A DNA stretch of 64,000 nucleotides from Chitinispirillales bacterium (GCA_031254105.1 JAIRVB010000016.1:1-64000), one strand, 5' to 3'; shown: positions 17,973 through 26,448, numbered from the stretch's first letter. Numbers and translations: made by a program. The notes: a model not told the origin generated them from the letters alone.

Positions 17973-18107
17973 ATTGCTAAGCCTGTATCAAACGAAAAGC
18001 GCGCATCTATTATCAAACGCATACAGGCCGGTAAAAGCAAAAAGGATACAGCCCAATGACTATTTGTGTGCGTTAGAACGGTAACTCGCGTTTGGGATAA
18101 ATTTTAG
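17973..18107 (+). pseudogene. IS630-like transposase N-terminal remnant
   Basis: Reading from an ATT at 17973 gives IAKPVSNEKRASIIKRIQAG, then KSKKDTAQ-stop-LFVCVRTVTRVWDKF-stop. This resembles the N-terminal helix-turn-helix of IS630-type transposases. In-frame stops are TGA 18057-18059 and TAG 18105-18107, and the start codon is lost, while aaaggag (17958-17964) still stands 8 bases upstream. The rest of the transposase is not recognisable. Confidence 0.6.
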
Positions 18108-18420
18108 TATTCATATCCTGCTTATGCATCCAAAAAATTGGCGAAATATTTGCGTACGAATTGAACAAGCAGTTATTTTAGTAATGTGTCCTAAATTTTA
18201 TCAGGCGCAGTGTATCAAACACCATAGGGTCAGGAATATTACACTTACATTTATGTTCTCAAAAACAACAATGGACGTTTGTGATTCAAAAATTTCTAAA
18301 CAGTGTTCATCCTGTCGTATTGCAAGAAACCCTCCTGTACTGTTATGGATTTAGTAAACCGACATATTGTATATTCGCATATTGTAATAAACGCAAACTT
18401 ACAAGGACAAGGACAGTACG
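18108..18420. other. Gene-free sequence upstream of outer-membrane protein gene
   Basis: About 310 AT-rich bases with no recognisable gene. Part may be further decayed transposase sequence. An acaaggacaaggac stretch before 18421 provides the ribosome-binding site of the next gene. Confidence 0.5.
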
Positions 18421-19470
18421 ATGAAAAAGCTTCTCTCCGCCGCAATCTTTACCGTTATAACAGCTGTTTACGCACAGGGAGTCGGCGTTCCCCCGCAGAA
18501 CATGACCTCAAATTCAGTAGCTGTGGAATACAACGTAATGATGATCGGACACCCTGATCTGTACAATTTTGACGCGGCGCTGCCTATTAAGCCCGATGGA
18601 AGTTCTCAGCCTGAATGGTTTAATTTCAGAGGTTCCTCCTTAGTCTCGCACATGGCCCGCCTGCACTACTCACCCGTAAGGTTTATTCGTTTCTCCGCCG
18701 GAATCGGGGGATCTCACGCTTACTCAGACCCCAAGATCACCGGCGTGGATATTAGCCTGTCGGCAACCGGAGGCGCGGCGCTGTATCTGCCGAAGCTGCT
18801 CTCCGTTCTCTCTTTAACCGCGGGATACGATGGGTATTACCTCAAATATTCAGAGCTTGATACATTGCACTGGAACCAGGGGGGCGATATCAAGGACAGC
18901 AAATATTACCAGACTAAAGATGGAAGAACCTCCGGGACAATGCACGTCCCCTACGCAAGTCTCATCCTGCACCCTTCCCATTTCGTAGATATTGAGATAG
19001 GAGCCAGATATAATGTGTTTAAAGTGAATAAAGAGGTTTCCTGCCGGTCGGTTCAACAGCTTCCTATTATGGGTTATGATAAAGACAATAACTATGTAGT
19101 CGTTGATTCAGGATTTTTTTACACAGAAGCCATAACTCAGCTTAAAGGTGAATTCCTTGAGCAGTTCCGCGTTCACGGTTCCATCACTCTTCACGATCCT
19201 AAGAGCAAAGCGTACCTGAACCTCGGCTTAAGCGCGGCCCCCAATATAGAAAAGAAAGACAAAACCAACACCTGGCTCACACGCTCATCAATCTGGGCCT
19301 CAATAGGTATTTCAATTAAAGACGCTATCCCTTGTAAAAAGAAAAAGTCAGCGGTTGGATATTCGGGTTCCTATATCGAACTCAAGCAGATGCAGGAGGA
19401 GATGGCCCAGGAACTGTTAGATGATTTTGACCACACAACCAATGAGAATGAAGAAGAATACGAAGAGTAG
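18421..19470 (+). CDS. Putative outer-membrane beta-barrel protein upstream of the pilus genes
   Basis: A 349-residue protein with a signal peptide (MKKLLSAAIFTVITAVYAQG). The body is rich in alternating hydrophobic and aromatic strands (HMARLHYSPVRFIRFSAGIGG, HFVDIEIGARYNVFKV, GSITLHDPKSKAYLNLGLSAAP, SSIWASIGISIKD), consistent with a membrane beta-barrel. The C-terminus is a charged helical tail (KQMQEEMAQELLDDFD...EEEYEE) beyond the barrel, which is unusual. I do not recognise the family. It is first in the plus-strand run leading into pilC, separated from it by an AT-rich inverted repeat, so a link to pilus function is only suggested by position. Confidence 0.75.
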   Translation: MKKLLSAAIFTVITAVYAQGVGVPPQNMTSNSVAVEYNVMMIGHPDLYNFDAALPIKPDGSSQPEWFNFRGSSLVSHMARLHYSPVRFIRFSAGIGGSHAYSDPKITGVDISLSATGGAALYLPKLLSVLSLTAGYDGYYLKYSELDTLHWNQGGDIKDSKYYQTKDGRTSGTMHVPYASLILHPSHFVDIEIGARYNVFKVNKEVSCRSVQQLPIMGYDKDNNYVVVDSGFFYTEAITQLKGEFLEQFRVHGSITLHDPKSKAYLNLGLSAAPNIEKKDKTNTWLTRSSIWASIGISIKDAIPCKKKKSAVGYSGSYIELKQMQEEMAQELLDDFDHTTNENEEEYEE

Positions 19471-19475
19471 TAGAT

Positions 19476-19600
19476 AAATTTTGAATTTTAAATTCTTAAT
19501 TTTGAATTAAGGGCCTAAATATCAAAATAGAAGGTTTACCCGGCTTGTGACCGAAAATTCAATCTTTTGAATTCAAAATTCAAAATTCAAAATTCAAAAT
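19476..19600. repeat. 'attttgaatt' inverted-repeat element before pilC
   Basis: The left side (19476-19509) repeats ttttgaattttaaattc; the right side (19565-19600) repeats ttcaaaattcaaaattc in the opposite sense, around ~55 bases of unique sequence. The same design occurs at 30309-30432. Confidence 0.75.
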
Positions 19601-19619
19601 CTTAGAAAGTTGACAAAAA

Positions 19620-20858
19620 ATGGGAAAATACGCATATAAAGTACGCGACTCGCAGGCCAACCTTCTTACCGGACAGATGGATGGCAACTCCGTTGATGAG
19701 GTTATCTCGCGCCTTGAGGAGAAATCGCTCGTTCCGGTCTCTGTTGAAGAGCTCAACTTTGACGGAACGCTCAAGAATCGTTCGTTTTTTGATAAAATTA
19801 ATGAAGCTATTCTCAAATCGCAAACCAAAGTGAATTACGCCACAATGGTATTTTTCACACGCCAGCTTGCCACTATGATTAATGGCGGCGTAGCTCTGCC
19901 AAAAGCTCTGGAGCAGCTGGGGCGCAATGAGAAAGCAACGTTCAAACGAATTCTTGAGAAGATCAGCGAAGATATAGCGATGGGATCCACCTTCTCCGAC
20001 GCAATCGGGAAGCATCCCGGCGCGTTCAATAACATGTACGTGTCCGTAGTGCGTTCAGGCGAGGTCTCGGGGGCGCTTGACCAGGTGCTTGATGAGCTCG
20101 CCAATTATATGGAAAACGCAGAGGCGATGAAAGCCAAAGTTAAGGCCGCTATGCGCTACCCTGCCGCTATCGGCGGATTTGTTGCCGTTATTGTTATTGG
20201 AATTCTTATAAAATTGGTTCCTGTCTTTAAAGATATGTACAGCGGTTTTGGCGCTACTCTCCCCAAACCCACCCTTGTTCTTATAGCGATGTCCGACGCC
20301 ATACGATTTAACGCGCCGTTTGTCATTCTTGGCATATTCATTATGATAATCGCGTTTTTTGTCGCAATGAATATTGAGGTTACACGCTACCTGTGGCAAA
20401 AGTATCTGCTTAAATTTCCAATATTTGGAATAATTTTGAGAAAAAATATACTTGCTATTTACAGCCGTACAATGGCGCTTCTTATGAACAGCGGTACGCC
20501 TATCTTAGAGGCGACACAGATTGCCGGAGCCGCTGTAAGCAACAAGCACTACGCAAAAGCGCTCGAAGCGGTCTATAACGATCTTAAGCAGGGCGAGCTT
20601 CTCAGCGCCTCGCTTGCTAAGACCAAAGAGTTTCCGATACTTGTAACCCAGCTTGTCTCAACAGGCGAAGAGAGCGGTAAAATAGATGAACTCTTACGCA
20701 AATCAGCGGAATTTTATGAACGCGAAATCAAAAACACCGTAGATTCCATAGCGTCTATTATAGAACCGATTTTAATCGTAACGCTGGGCGCGATTGTAGG
20801 CGGAATACTTATAGCCCTGTATCTGCCGATCTTTTCAATCGGAAAGATTATCAAGTAG
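19620..20858 (+). CDS. pilC: Type IV pilus inner-membrane platform protein PilC (GspF family)
   Basis: A 412-residue GspF/PilC protein with two cytoplasmic GspF domains (about residues 70-190 and 275-395) and three membrane helices (around 170-190, 220-245 and 385-405). Motifs include FFTRQLATMINGGVALPKALEQL, VRSGEVSGALDQVLDELANY, and in the second half STGEESGKIDELLRKSAEFYE followed by IEPILIVTLGAIVGGILIALYLPIF. It anchors the assembly ATPase and moves pilins out of the membrane. It is first among the recognisable pilus genes here. Some 900 bases with a nuclease relic follow before the pilins. Confidence 0.95.
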   Translation: MGKYAYKVRDSQANLLTGQMDGNSVDEVISRLEEKSLVPVSVEELNFDGTLKNRSFFDKINEAILKSQTKVNYATMVFFTRQLATMINGGVALPKALEQLGRNEKATFKRILEKISEDIAMGSTFSDAIGKHPGAFNNMYVSVVRSGEVSGALDQVLDELANYMENAEAMKAKVKAAMRYPAAIGGFVAVIVIGILIKLVPVFKDMYSGFGATLPKPTLVLIAMSDAIRFNAPFVILGIFIMIIAFFVAMNIEVTRYLWQKYLLKFPIFGIILRKNILAIYSRTMALLMNSGTPILEATQIAGAAVSNKHYAKALEAVYNDLKQGELLSASLAKTKEFPILVTQLVSTGEESGKIDELLRKSAEFYEREIKNTVDSIASIIEPILIVTLGAIVGGILIALYLPIFSIGKIIK

Positions 20859-20999
20859 TGGTGCGGGGAACGGTCCGCGACCATTCCGCATACATAAAAC
20901 AGATACGGTTCCGTTCTTTGAAATTCCGGTAATAAAGTACTTTTCATTACGGCAGTAACGTATGTATCATATTAACGCTTTGACGATAGGGTAAAGGCG

Positions 21000-21530
21000 A
21001 TGGCTAAACTTGAGTATACTTTCAAGAGCGATGTTCTTTTCAAAAAGTTATTCATATAAAACAAGGATTTGTTGATGAGCCTTGTTTCTCAGTTTCTCAA
21101 CATACGGCTTGAAAGCATTGATGATCTCAGGGTAAAGAACTCTGATATGCCTCCTGCGGTTGCAGGCGATAAAAGTTCCCGCCTTGACATAAACATGTGG
21201 ATTAAGGGGCGGTTTGCAGACCTTGAGATACAGGTCAGCGATGAGGGCGATTATCCTGAGCGGTCGCTGTATTGTTGGGCGCTTTTGTATTCGGGGGCGC
21301 TTGCGACGGGCGAAGATTACCGCGATCTGCCGCCAACGGTAGTTATTAGTGTAATAGATTTTGTGTTGTTTAAAAACCATAAAGAATTTCACTCGGAATT
21401 TAGGCCCTGTGAGGTAACGCGCGGCAACTGGCTTACAGACAAGATGAGCCCGCACTTTTTTGAGCTGCCGAAAGCGGTAAGGGCATATGATGAATTAAGC
21501 TTACAGCTTGCGCGAAAAGCAGAGGCTTGA
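21000..21530 (+). pseudogene. Rpn/PD-(D/E)XK transposase-family remnant with in-frame stop
   Basis: The frame from ATG 21000 reads MAKLEYTFKSDVLFKKLFI, then TAA at 21057-21059, then continues NKDLLMSLVSQFLNIRLESI... to TGA at 21530. FKSDVLFKKLF, a Cx 'LDINMWIKGRFADLEIQVSD' core with D..E.Q (a PD-(D/E)XK-like site) and YWA-like 'YCWALLYSGAL' match the recombination-promoting nuclease (Rpn)/putative transposase family. Full-length members are close to 300 residues; this one has an early stop and ends after about 175 codons, so it is broken at both ends. A short product could in principle start at ATG 21075. Confidence 0.7.
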
Positions 21531-21761
21531 CGAAGCACTCGGTACAGATTAGGGCGAAAAACAAAAGAAAACAAAGTATCTTTTGAACTATAAATAAACT
21601 AAAAACTCACTAAACAATAAACAAAGGTGAAGAAAAGGAGGACACGGACAGAACTGATAAGTTTAACGGTTACTTTAAGTTACTTTTCGTTTAATTAACT
21701 TTAAACTTTTTTTCAACATCTTTTCTTTCCATTTTTACTTCATTTAAAAGGAGAATTACTA
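21531..21761. promoter_or_regulatory. Leader region of the first pilin gene
   Basis: An AT-rich 230-base stretch before the pilin with a strong ribosome site (aaaaggagaatt) immediately before the ATG and a second SD-like gaaaaggaggac at about 21634-21645 with no start codon in place. I could not identify a sigma-54 promoter. Confidence 0.35.
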
Positions 21762-22172
21762 ATGACTAAGTTACTTAAAAACAAAAAAGGTTTTACGCTG
21801 GTTGAAGTTATCGTTGTCGCTGTTATTGTTTTGATTTTGGCTGCTGTGGCGATTCCGCTTTATAACGGGTACATAAGAGATTCAAGAATAGCTTCTCTTG
21901 AAAACGCGGCCGGTTCCATAGCCTCCGGTGTAGGCGCCGCTGTTCAAACTAACAATGCCGTGGAGATAACAACAGCAGCAACAGATACATCAGCAGGTTT
22001 AATCACAATTGGCACAGGGGCGAATACCAGTCAGATTATAATTCCTAAAGGTATGCTCGTCACTTTTGACACTCCAGCTGCTGGTGATGTAACATTGTCT
22101 TACATAAATACAGCTATAGCAGCAACTGCTCCCGCTGTAACGGTGCGAGCCAGTACAGGTGCGATAGAATAA
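21762..22172 (+). CDS. Type IV pilin, probable major pilin (cassette 1, gene A)
   Basis: Type IV prepilin of 136 residues. The leader MTKLLKNKKG is cut by prepilin peptidase before FTLVEVIVVAVIVLILAAVA, with Glu+5 present; the hydrophobic helix of about 25 residues anchors the subunit and later packs the fibre core. The globular part is Ala/Thr-rich and lacks Cys, so no disulfide loop is expected. aaaggagaatt gives a strong ribosome site. A 16-base-pair hairpin follows at 22191-22227. The N-terminus is nearly the same as that of the pilin at 26092, which heads the second cassette. Gene B of this cassette lies 1 kb further, displaced by a transposase relic. Confidence 0.93.
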   Translation: MTKLLKNKKGFTLVEVIVVAVIVLILAAVAIPLYNGYIRDSRIASLENAAGSIASGVGAAVQTNNAVEITTAATDTSAGLITIGTGANTSQIIIPKGMLVTFDTPAAGDVTLSYINTAIAATAPAVTVRASTGAIE

Positions 22173-22190
22173 CATTTTAATAACTTTAAT

Positions 22191-22227
22191 AATTACCCGG
22201 TCATCCACAGAGGATGGCCGGGTAATT
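22191..22227. terminator. Long hairpin after the first pilin gene
   Basis: Sixteen-base arms (22191-22206 and 22212-22227, one G-U pair) around loop ACAGA, 18 bases after the pilin stop. No T-run follows on the plus strand. It may end or stabilise the pilin transcript, raising pilin level over the later genes. Confidence 0.6.
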
Positions 22228-22440
22228 ACCAAAAACATAAAAGATACTTCCGATACAGATATAAAAAAGGCAGTAACCGGCAGTACCATAAACTCAGAAA
22301 ACAAGCGGTACGTTTTTATAGATATATAAGAGATTTTGTAAACGATAAGGTTCTTTGACAGTTCGGCAGGTTTGTGATGTTTGGGAGATCTTGCTTTGGA
22401 GAGCGCAGGGTTGGGAGCCCCGCGCAAGCGAAGAGTGCGA

Positions 22441-22545
22441 AGGGCTGAAGCCCTGCGCAAGCATGATACGCTCCCCTACGGGGCGCGGGAGAATCCGCAC
22501 CCCTTTAGGGGTGCAATATCTGTAACCGTGGGTTTCAACCCACGG
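22441..22545. repeat. REP-like palindrome cluster, left of RAYT relic
   Basis: Consecutive palindromes: AGGGCTgaAGCCCT (22441-22454), CCCCtacGGGG (22473-22483), CACCCCtttaGGGGTG (22498-22513) and CCGTGGGTTtcAACCCACGG (22526-22545). A matching set stands on the other side of the transposase relic at 23032-23113. Confidence 0.8.
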
Positions 22546-22560
22546 AGGGGGGGAGGGAGC

Positions 22561-23000
22561 CACGCGGTATTTGCCGTTAAATACAGGGCATCCCTGATAG
22601 ACAGTAGCTGGCAGGATGATTTGCACCAATACATAGGGGGTATCATAAAAAGCCGTGGGAACAAGACGTTGGCGGTTGGCGGAGTATGCGGATCATATAC
22701 ATGTTTTGTTTGGATTGCGTCCTGCGCAATCAATATCGGAAATAATGCAGCATATTAAAGGCAGCAGCTCTGAATGGATTAACCGGCAAAAGTTGACCAA
22801 AGGCAAATTTAAATGGCAAAGCGGCTATGGAGCTTTTTCTTACGCGAAATCTCAGATTCCGGTAGTAACAAGGTACAAGGTATATAGAAAACCAGGAAAG
22901 ACACCACAAAAAAAGAACGTTTATTAATGAGTATAAACAAATTTTGACAGATTTTGACATTGATCACAGGGATGAATTTATATTTTGCGGTGTTAATTGA
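22561..23000 (+). pseudogene. REP-associated tyrosine transposase (RAYT, IS200-like) remnant, frameshifted
   Basis: Three frames together give a recognisable Y1/IS200-type transposase: frame 1 'DSSWQDDLHQYIGGIIKS', frame 2 'ADHIHVLFGLRPAQSISEI' with the HIH (HUH) metal site, then 'WQSGYGAFSYAKSQI', and frame 3 'YIENQERHHKKRTFINEYK' to the TGA at 22998-23000. Two frameshifts separate the blocks and the N-terminus is eroded, so it is inactive. It lies between REP-like palindromes, the usual setting of RAYT genes, and splits gene A from genes B-D of the first pilin cassette. Confidence 0.8.
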
Positions 23001-23031
23001 GTATTCCTGCTGTTTGACAAAAAAACTGCGC

Positions 23032-23113
23032 GGGGCTTAAGCCCCACGCAAGCGTGATATGCTCCCCTACGGGGCGCAATATTTTTAATCGTGGGTTTCA
23101 GTTTCAACCCACA
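23032..23113. repeat. REP-like palindrome cluster, right of RAYT relic
   Basis: GGGGCTTAAGCCCC (23032-23045), then 'acgcaagcgtgatatgct', CCCCtacGGGG (23064-23074) and CGTGGGTTT...AACCCACAG (23090-23114). The order and wording match the left cluster in the same orientation, so these are direct copies flanking the transposase relic. Confidence 0.8.
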
Positions 23114-23196
23114 GAGTTTGTCAGTACGGGATGTCTTTTTAAAAAATAAATAACTCTAAGGAATGGCCTCTGGCCGTTGCGGGGGTAAATATCAAC

Positions 23197-23694
23197 ATGA
23201 TGATTAAAAACAATAAAAGCCCGGCAAACGGCAGGTTGTACACTAAAAAAGGCGGATTTACAATAGTGGAACTATTAATCTCCGCGGTCATAATGATCAT
23301 AGCCACATTCGCTGTGATCGTAGTTGTACGCAAAGCAACCGACATTGATGTGGAAGACCACCACACAAGACAGGCGCGTATGATTATTATGGAAATTTTT
23401 GAACGGGATTTCGATTACAGGATGTACGCGAGCGGTTTGTACGGCAACGGCAAGTATCAAATTCAACCTGATCAGACATCTTTTGAAACTGAGTTTGACG
23501 TAGTTATTGACAGCAGAGATCTTCACTCAGAACCCCTTATGGGAAGGTTGAGTTTAAAGGTCGAACATGATGAGGTTACCGCGGGCGCTTTGAATGTAGA
23601 TATTCACAGGGTTACGGCAATGGTCATATGGACGGAAATTGGCGAGGTTATGGACACTGTAACATTAAGCAAAATACTGGCGGCCACAGAATGA
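23197..23694 (+). CDS. Minor pilin-like protein (cassette 1, gene B)
   Basis: A 165-residue protein with a prepilin-type N-terminus: a long leader ending KKGG before FTIVELLISAVIMIIATFAV, Glu+5 retained. The soluble part is charged with few repeats. It aligns by eye with the product of 26467-26982 (VVRKATDIDVEDHHTRQARMI against VVRKSTDMQVNDYHRRQARAI; the ends LSKILAATE and LTKRLAKTL also match), so the two are paralogs. Likely a minor pilin that primes assembly or sits near the tip. The next gene starts within its stop (ATGA overlap), so B, C and D are coupled. ATG 23200 is an alternative start. Confidence 0.85.
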   Translation: MMIKNNKSPANGRLYTKKGGFTIVELLISAVIMIIATFAVIVVVRKATDIDVEDHHTRQARMIIMEIFERDFDYRMYASGLYGNGKYQIQPDQTSFETEFDVVIDSRDLHSEPLMGRLSLKVEHDEVTAGALNVDIHRVTAMVIWTEIGEVMDTVTLSKILAATE

Positions 23695-24296
23695 AAAATA
23701 TATCAGCATATCGTAATAGCGGCAGCCAGCCGCCAGCGCGTCCGCGCCAGTATCTGTCCGGTAAGTCAGCAGGCTTCACCCTCATTGAAACCGTTGTCGC
23801 GGGCATACTTATAGCAGTACTGGCCATGGGTCTTTACGCCCTTTTTACCATGTACATAAAAAATTCGCGGGAATTGACCGCTGATTTCAAAATACAGAGA
23901 AACTACGACGGGTTAATGGATGATTTCGGGCGCAGGGTACGCGCCGCAAGCCGCGTTTTTACATTAACCGAATTCAAAAATTCCGATTTTGCCCTTATAG
24001 ATAAAACAGACGTTACAACTTTGACTGTCGCTCTTGTTGACTTCGATAATAATCTTATGATCGCTTACAATATTACGAATAACTACATTGAGATAAGCGA
24101 CAACGGCATTGACTGGCGTCCATTTATCATAGCAAACGATACTGTAAAGATCTCCTCCGTAAGCGCGCATATGCGGCGGTTTACCCTCAACAGCAACCGC
24201 ACTGCCGTGAGTCTTGATATTCCCTTAATGACAGTAATGGCCGGCGACACTGTCAACCTTCACATTAAGGAAGGAGTTTTCCTGTGCAGATTATAA
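23691..24296 (+). CDS. Minor pilin-like protein (cassette 1, gene C)
   Basis: ATG at 23691 overlaps the stop of gene B. A long basic leader (about 30 residues) ends KSAG before FTLIETVVAGILIAVLAMGL, a class III prepilin signature with Glu+5. The remaining ~170 residues form a globular domain that matches the product of 26979-27557 (LYALFTMYIKNSRELTADFKIQR against GYALFMMYLRSQAETVAHLKMQR; GVFLCRL against GAFRCKL). It resembles PilW/PilV-type minor pilins in size. Gene D starts inside its 3' end with a GTG. Confidence 0.85.
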   Translation: MKNISAYRNSGSQPPARPRQYLSGKSAGFTLIETVVAGILIAVLAMGLYALFTMYIKNSRELTADFKIQRNYDGLMDDFGRRVRAASRVFTLTEFKNSDFALIDKTDVTTLTVALVDFDNNLMIAYNITNNYIEISDNGIDWRPFIIANDTVKISSVSAHMRRFTLNSNRTAVSLDIPLMTVMAGDTVNLHIKEGVFLCRL

Positions 24297-25927
24297 AAAA
24301 ATTATTCAATATCATCGCAAAGACAGCCATTAGCGTCCGCGTCGCGTCCTTCCGCGCGATACCGCGGGAGCGGCTCCGCGCGCGCCCATTTCCCGGCGGC
24401 AATGAAGGTTCAATCTTAATAGGCGCTGTGGTTATGACAGCCATAATGGCTATAGGTACTGCCGGACTTATAGGAATCACCCGCAATACCCACACTCAGA
24501 GTGTTGACACTTTTGACGATACCAGAGTTTTTTTAGCGGCTGAGGCGGGACTTCATATAGGTACGAGGTGGTACAGAACAGCAAACCCCACGCCGCAGGC
24601 TGGCGAGGGTTTTAATACCGCGCATATGGGCATACCGGTGATGGTTGAGCTTATGGACTCAGACGAAAACCCGGGAATGCTGCGGATCACATCAACCGCG
24701 AACCTGAGCTTACTTCCCTACACCAAAATGCTTGAGTGGACAGTTACGGAATCGGACGGTAAAGATATGCCAAGCGGCCGCTTCGGATATTTTATAGATG
24801 ACGCGAACAACGGCAAGGAGGCCAGAAATTTCGGCAACTATCAGGGCTTCAGGGCTACATCGGTTTTTGACTGCCCGGTACACTTTAACGGGCCGCTTTG
24901 GATAAAAAACAATGACAGCCCCATATTCAGAGGTCTTGTCTCCCTGTTCAACCCTCCCTCAAAAGAGGATGGCGGAGACGGCACAGGGTATTACAACAGA
25001 TATGATCCGAATCTGAAAAGTACCAAAAATAAAAATCAGTATAATAAAGGAGGGCTGTCGCTGCCTAACGGAAGTTCTCCCGAAAACTATGTGGAACGTG
25101 ATATAGTAGGCAAGCTTGATGATATATTTCAAAACAAGCTTGAGATCACAGATCAAAAATATCAGGTAACTTTTAAAGAACCGCCCGCGGTGAGCGGGCC
25201 GGACAATGATGGGATAGAATGGTGGATTCTGCCCGCCTCTTCGAACGGGATAAACTCTCTGAGGTTTAACGGTACTACGGTAGACTATGTTTACAGTGTA
25301 AACACCGTAAACCCGCAAGGCAAAACTGTAACGAGTCAGGAAACAATAACATTTAACATCCCTCAGGATGATAGTACAGAAGCAATTATACACGCCGATT
25401 TTCCGCTCACCGTAACAGACGGCCACATGACAGGCGTTGTAAGCGTGAGGACAACTGACGGCAACGATTTGCACATTAATTTAGCCTCAGGCAAAAATCT
25501 GACTTATACCGGAGTTACCGTAAACGGCGGCATCGATAATAGGAATATCAACTATGGGTTAGGTAATGACAACAGGAATCTTTTGGCGTTTTATTCCGGC
25601 AATAATCTCTACTTAGACCACGCCGGAAACCATACAATAACAGCGCAGCTAATGGCTAAAGCCGGACAGGTAGTTATACCGAATTTTAGCGGCGGCAACA
25701 AGAATTACACGTATGAAATCGTTGGAAATATGATAGCGAGATACTGGTGGAACTACTCAAACGCCGGAACATTCGATGACTGCATAAAACTGTGGCATGA
25801 CCAGAGGGAGATGAACGCCCCGGGCGTCACGCTGGCTGGCGACCATGGCGGCGACGGCAGTTTCGGCGGAAATGTACCAATGGTATTTGAAATGATAAGA
25901 TGGAGAGAAACCAACATCCCCAGATAA
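24284..25927 (+). CDS. Large PilX-like pilus-associated protein (cassette 1, gene D)
   Basis: GTG at 24284, overlapping gene C by 13 bases, has aaggaaggag 8 bases upstream. The N-terminus has a basic leader, then NEGSILIGAVVMTAIMAIGT as the single membrane helix and, about 35 residues on, FLAAEAGL, the layout of PilX-type proteins; the canonical G-FTLxE is replaced by G-SILIG without Glu+5. The ~480-residue rest is Asn/Gly-rich and beta-rich, with the segment DCPVHFNGPLWIKNN, similar in style to the DUF4900 domain ('PVH.NGPL'). Its paralog at 27614 matches throughout (LAFYSGNNLYL/LALYSGRHIRI; RYWWNYSNAGTFDD/KYWWNYYNSSDIDN). It is probably a tip or shaft adhesin exported with the minor pilins; function unproven. 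Confidence 0.75.
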   Translation: MQIIKKLFNIIAKTAISVRVASFRAIPRERLRARPFPGGNEGSILIGAVVMTAIMAIGTAGLIGITRNTHTQSVDTFDDTRVFLAAEAGLHIGTRWYRTANPTPQAGEGFNTAHMGIPVMVELMDSDENPGMLRITSTANLSLLPYTKMLEWTVTESDGKDMPSGRFGYFIDDANNGKEARNFGNYQGFRATSVFDCPVHFNGPLWIKNNDSPIFRGLVSLFNPPSKEDGGDGTGYYNRYDPNLKSTKNKNQYNKGGLSLPNGSSPENYVERDIVGKLDDIFQNKLEITDQKYQVTFKEPPAVSGPDNDGIEWWILPASSNGINSLRFNGTTVDYVYSVNTVNPQGKTVTSQETITFNIPQDDSTEAIIHADFPLTVTDGHMTGVVSVRTTDGNDLHINLASGKNLTYTGVTVNGGIDNRNINYGLGNDNRNLLAFYSGNNLYLDHAGNHTITAQLMAKAGQVVIPNFSGGNKNYTYEIVGNMIARYWWNYSNAGTFDDCIKLWHDQREMNAPGVTLAGDHGGDGSFGGNVPMVFEMIRWRETNIPR

Positions 25928-25956
25928 AATCGGGGTGGACGATATATTTGTGTAAG

Positions 25957-26067
25957 GACAACCCTCGCGGCTGTCCAATAATAATTATAGAGGCAGACAA
26001 GCGTGTCCGCCCAACGATACGCAACAACGCAGACATTGCGCAGCAGGGACAGGCTCAGCACCTGCCC
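25957..26067. repeat. Cluster of three GC palindromes before second pilin
   Basis: Palindromes at 25957-25977 (GGACAACC-ctcgc-GGCTGTCC region), about 25993-26012 (ggcagacaagcgtgtccgcc) and about 26045-26067 (gggacagg...cctgcccc). They form the gap between the two pilin cassettes and share the CTCGC loop with other palindromes of the window. Confidence 0.6.
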
Positions 26068-26091
26068 CCAAATACAAAAAAGGAGACCGCG

Positions 26092-26448
26092 GTGCAAACG
26101 AAAAAATCTCAAAAAAATGGCTTCACTCTCGTAGAGGTGATTGTAGTAGCGGTTATAGTGCTTATACTCTCGGCAGTTGCTATTCCCATGTATAACGGGT
26201 ATGTGCGCCAGGCACGCCAGGACACGGCTCAAAACCTGGCGGAAACCGCGGCGGCGGCAGCTAATACCATTTGGAGAAGGATTGGAACGCCTCCGGGCGA
26301 TGGAACTGTTACCCCAAACGACCCCGCCAAGCTGAATATTCATTTTGACGCCGCGGCGCACGAAGTAAATATTACCGGCATTAACATAACCGTCACGGAT
26401 TTAAGAGACAATAGTATCAAAGCCACTGTGCCATACATGAACAACTAA
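26092..26448 (+). CDS. Type IV pilin (cassette 2, gene A)
   Basis: GTG at 26092, 7 bases after aaggag, gives MQTKKSQKNG then FTLVEVIVVAVIVLILSAVA, a classic prepilin with Glu+5; upstream in-frame codons run through palindromes and are unlikely to be translated. The mature protein is about 108 residues, smaller than most major pilins. Its N-terminal 30 residues are almost those of the pilin at 21762, whereas the globular parts differ (here NTIWRRIGTPPGDGTV...). The protein is thus a second pilin type that could share the same machinery. Gene B follows after 18 bases. Confidence 0.9.
   Translation: MQTKKSQKNGFTLVEVIVVAVIVLILSAVAIPMYNGYVRQARQDTAQNLAETAAAAANTIWRRIGTPPGDGTVTPNDPAKLNIHFDAAAHEVNITGINITVTDLRDNSIKATVPYMNN

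Noticed and set aside
22381-22560. Open frame upstream of the RAYT relic
   Set aside because: The sequence is a run of REP-like palindromes; only the part after about 22561 resembles transposase.
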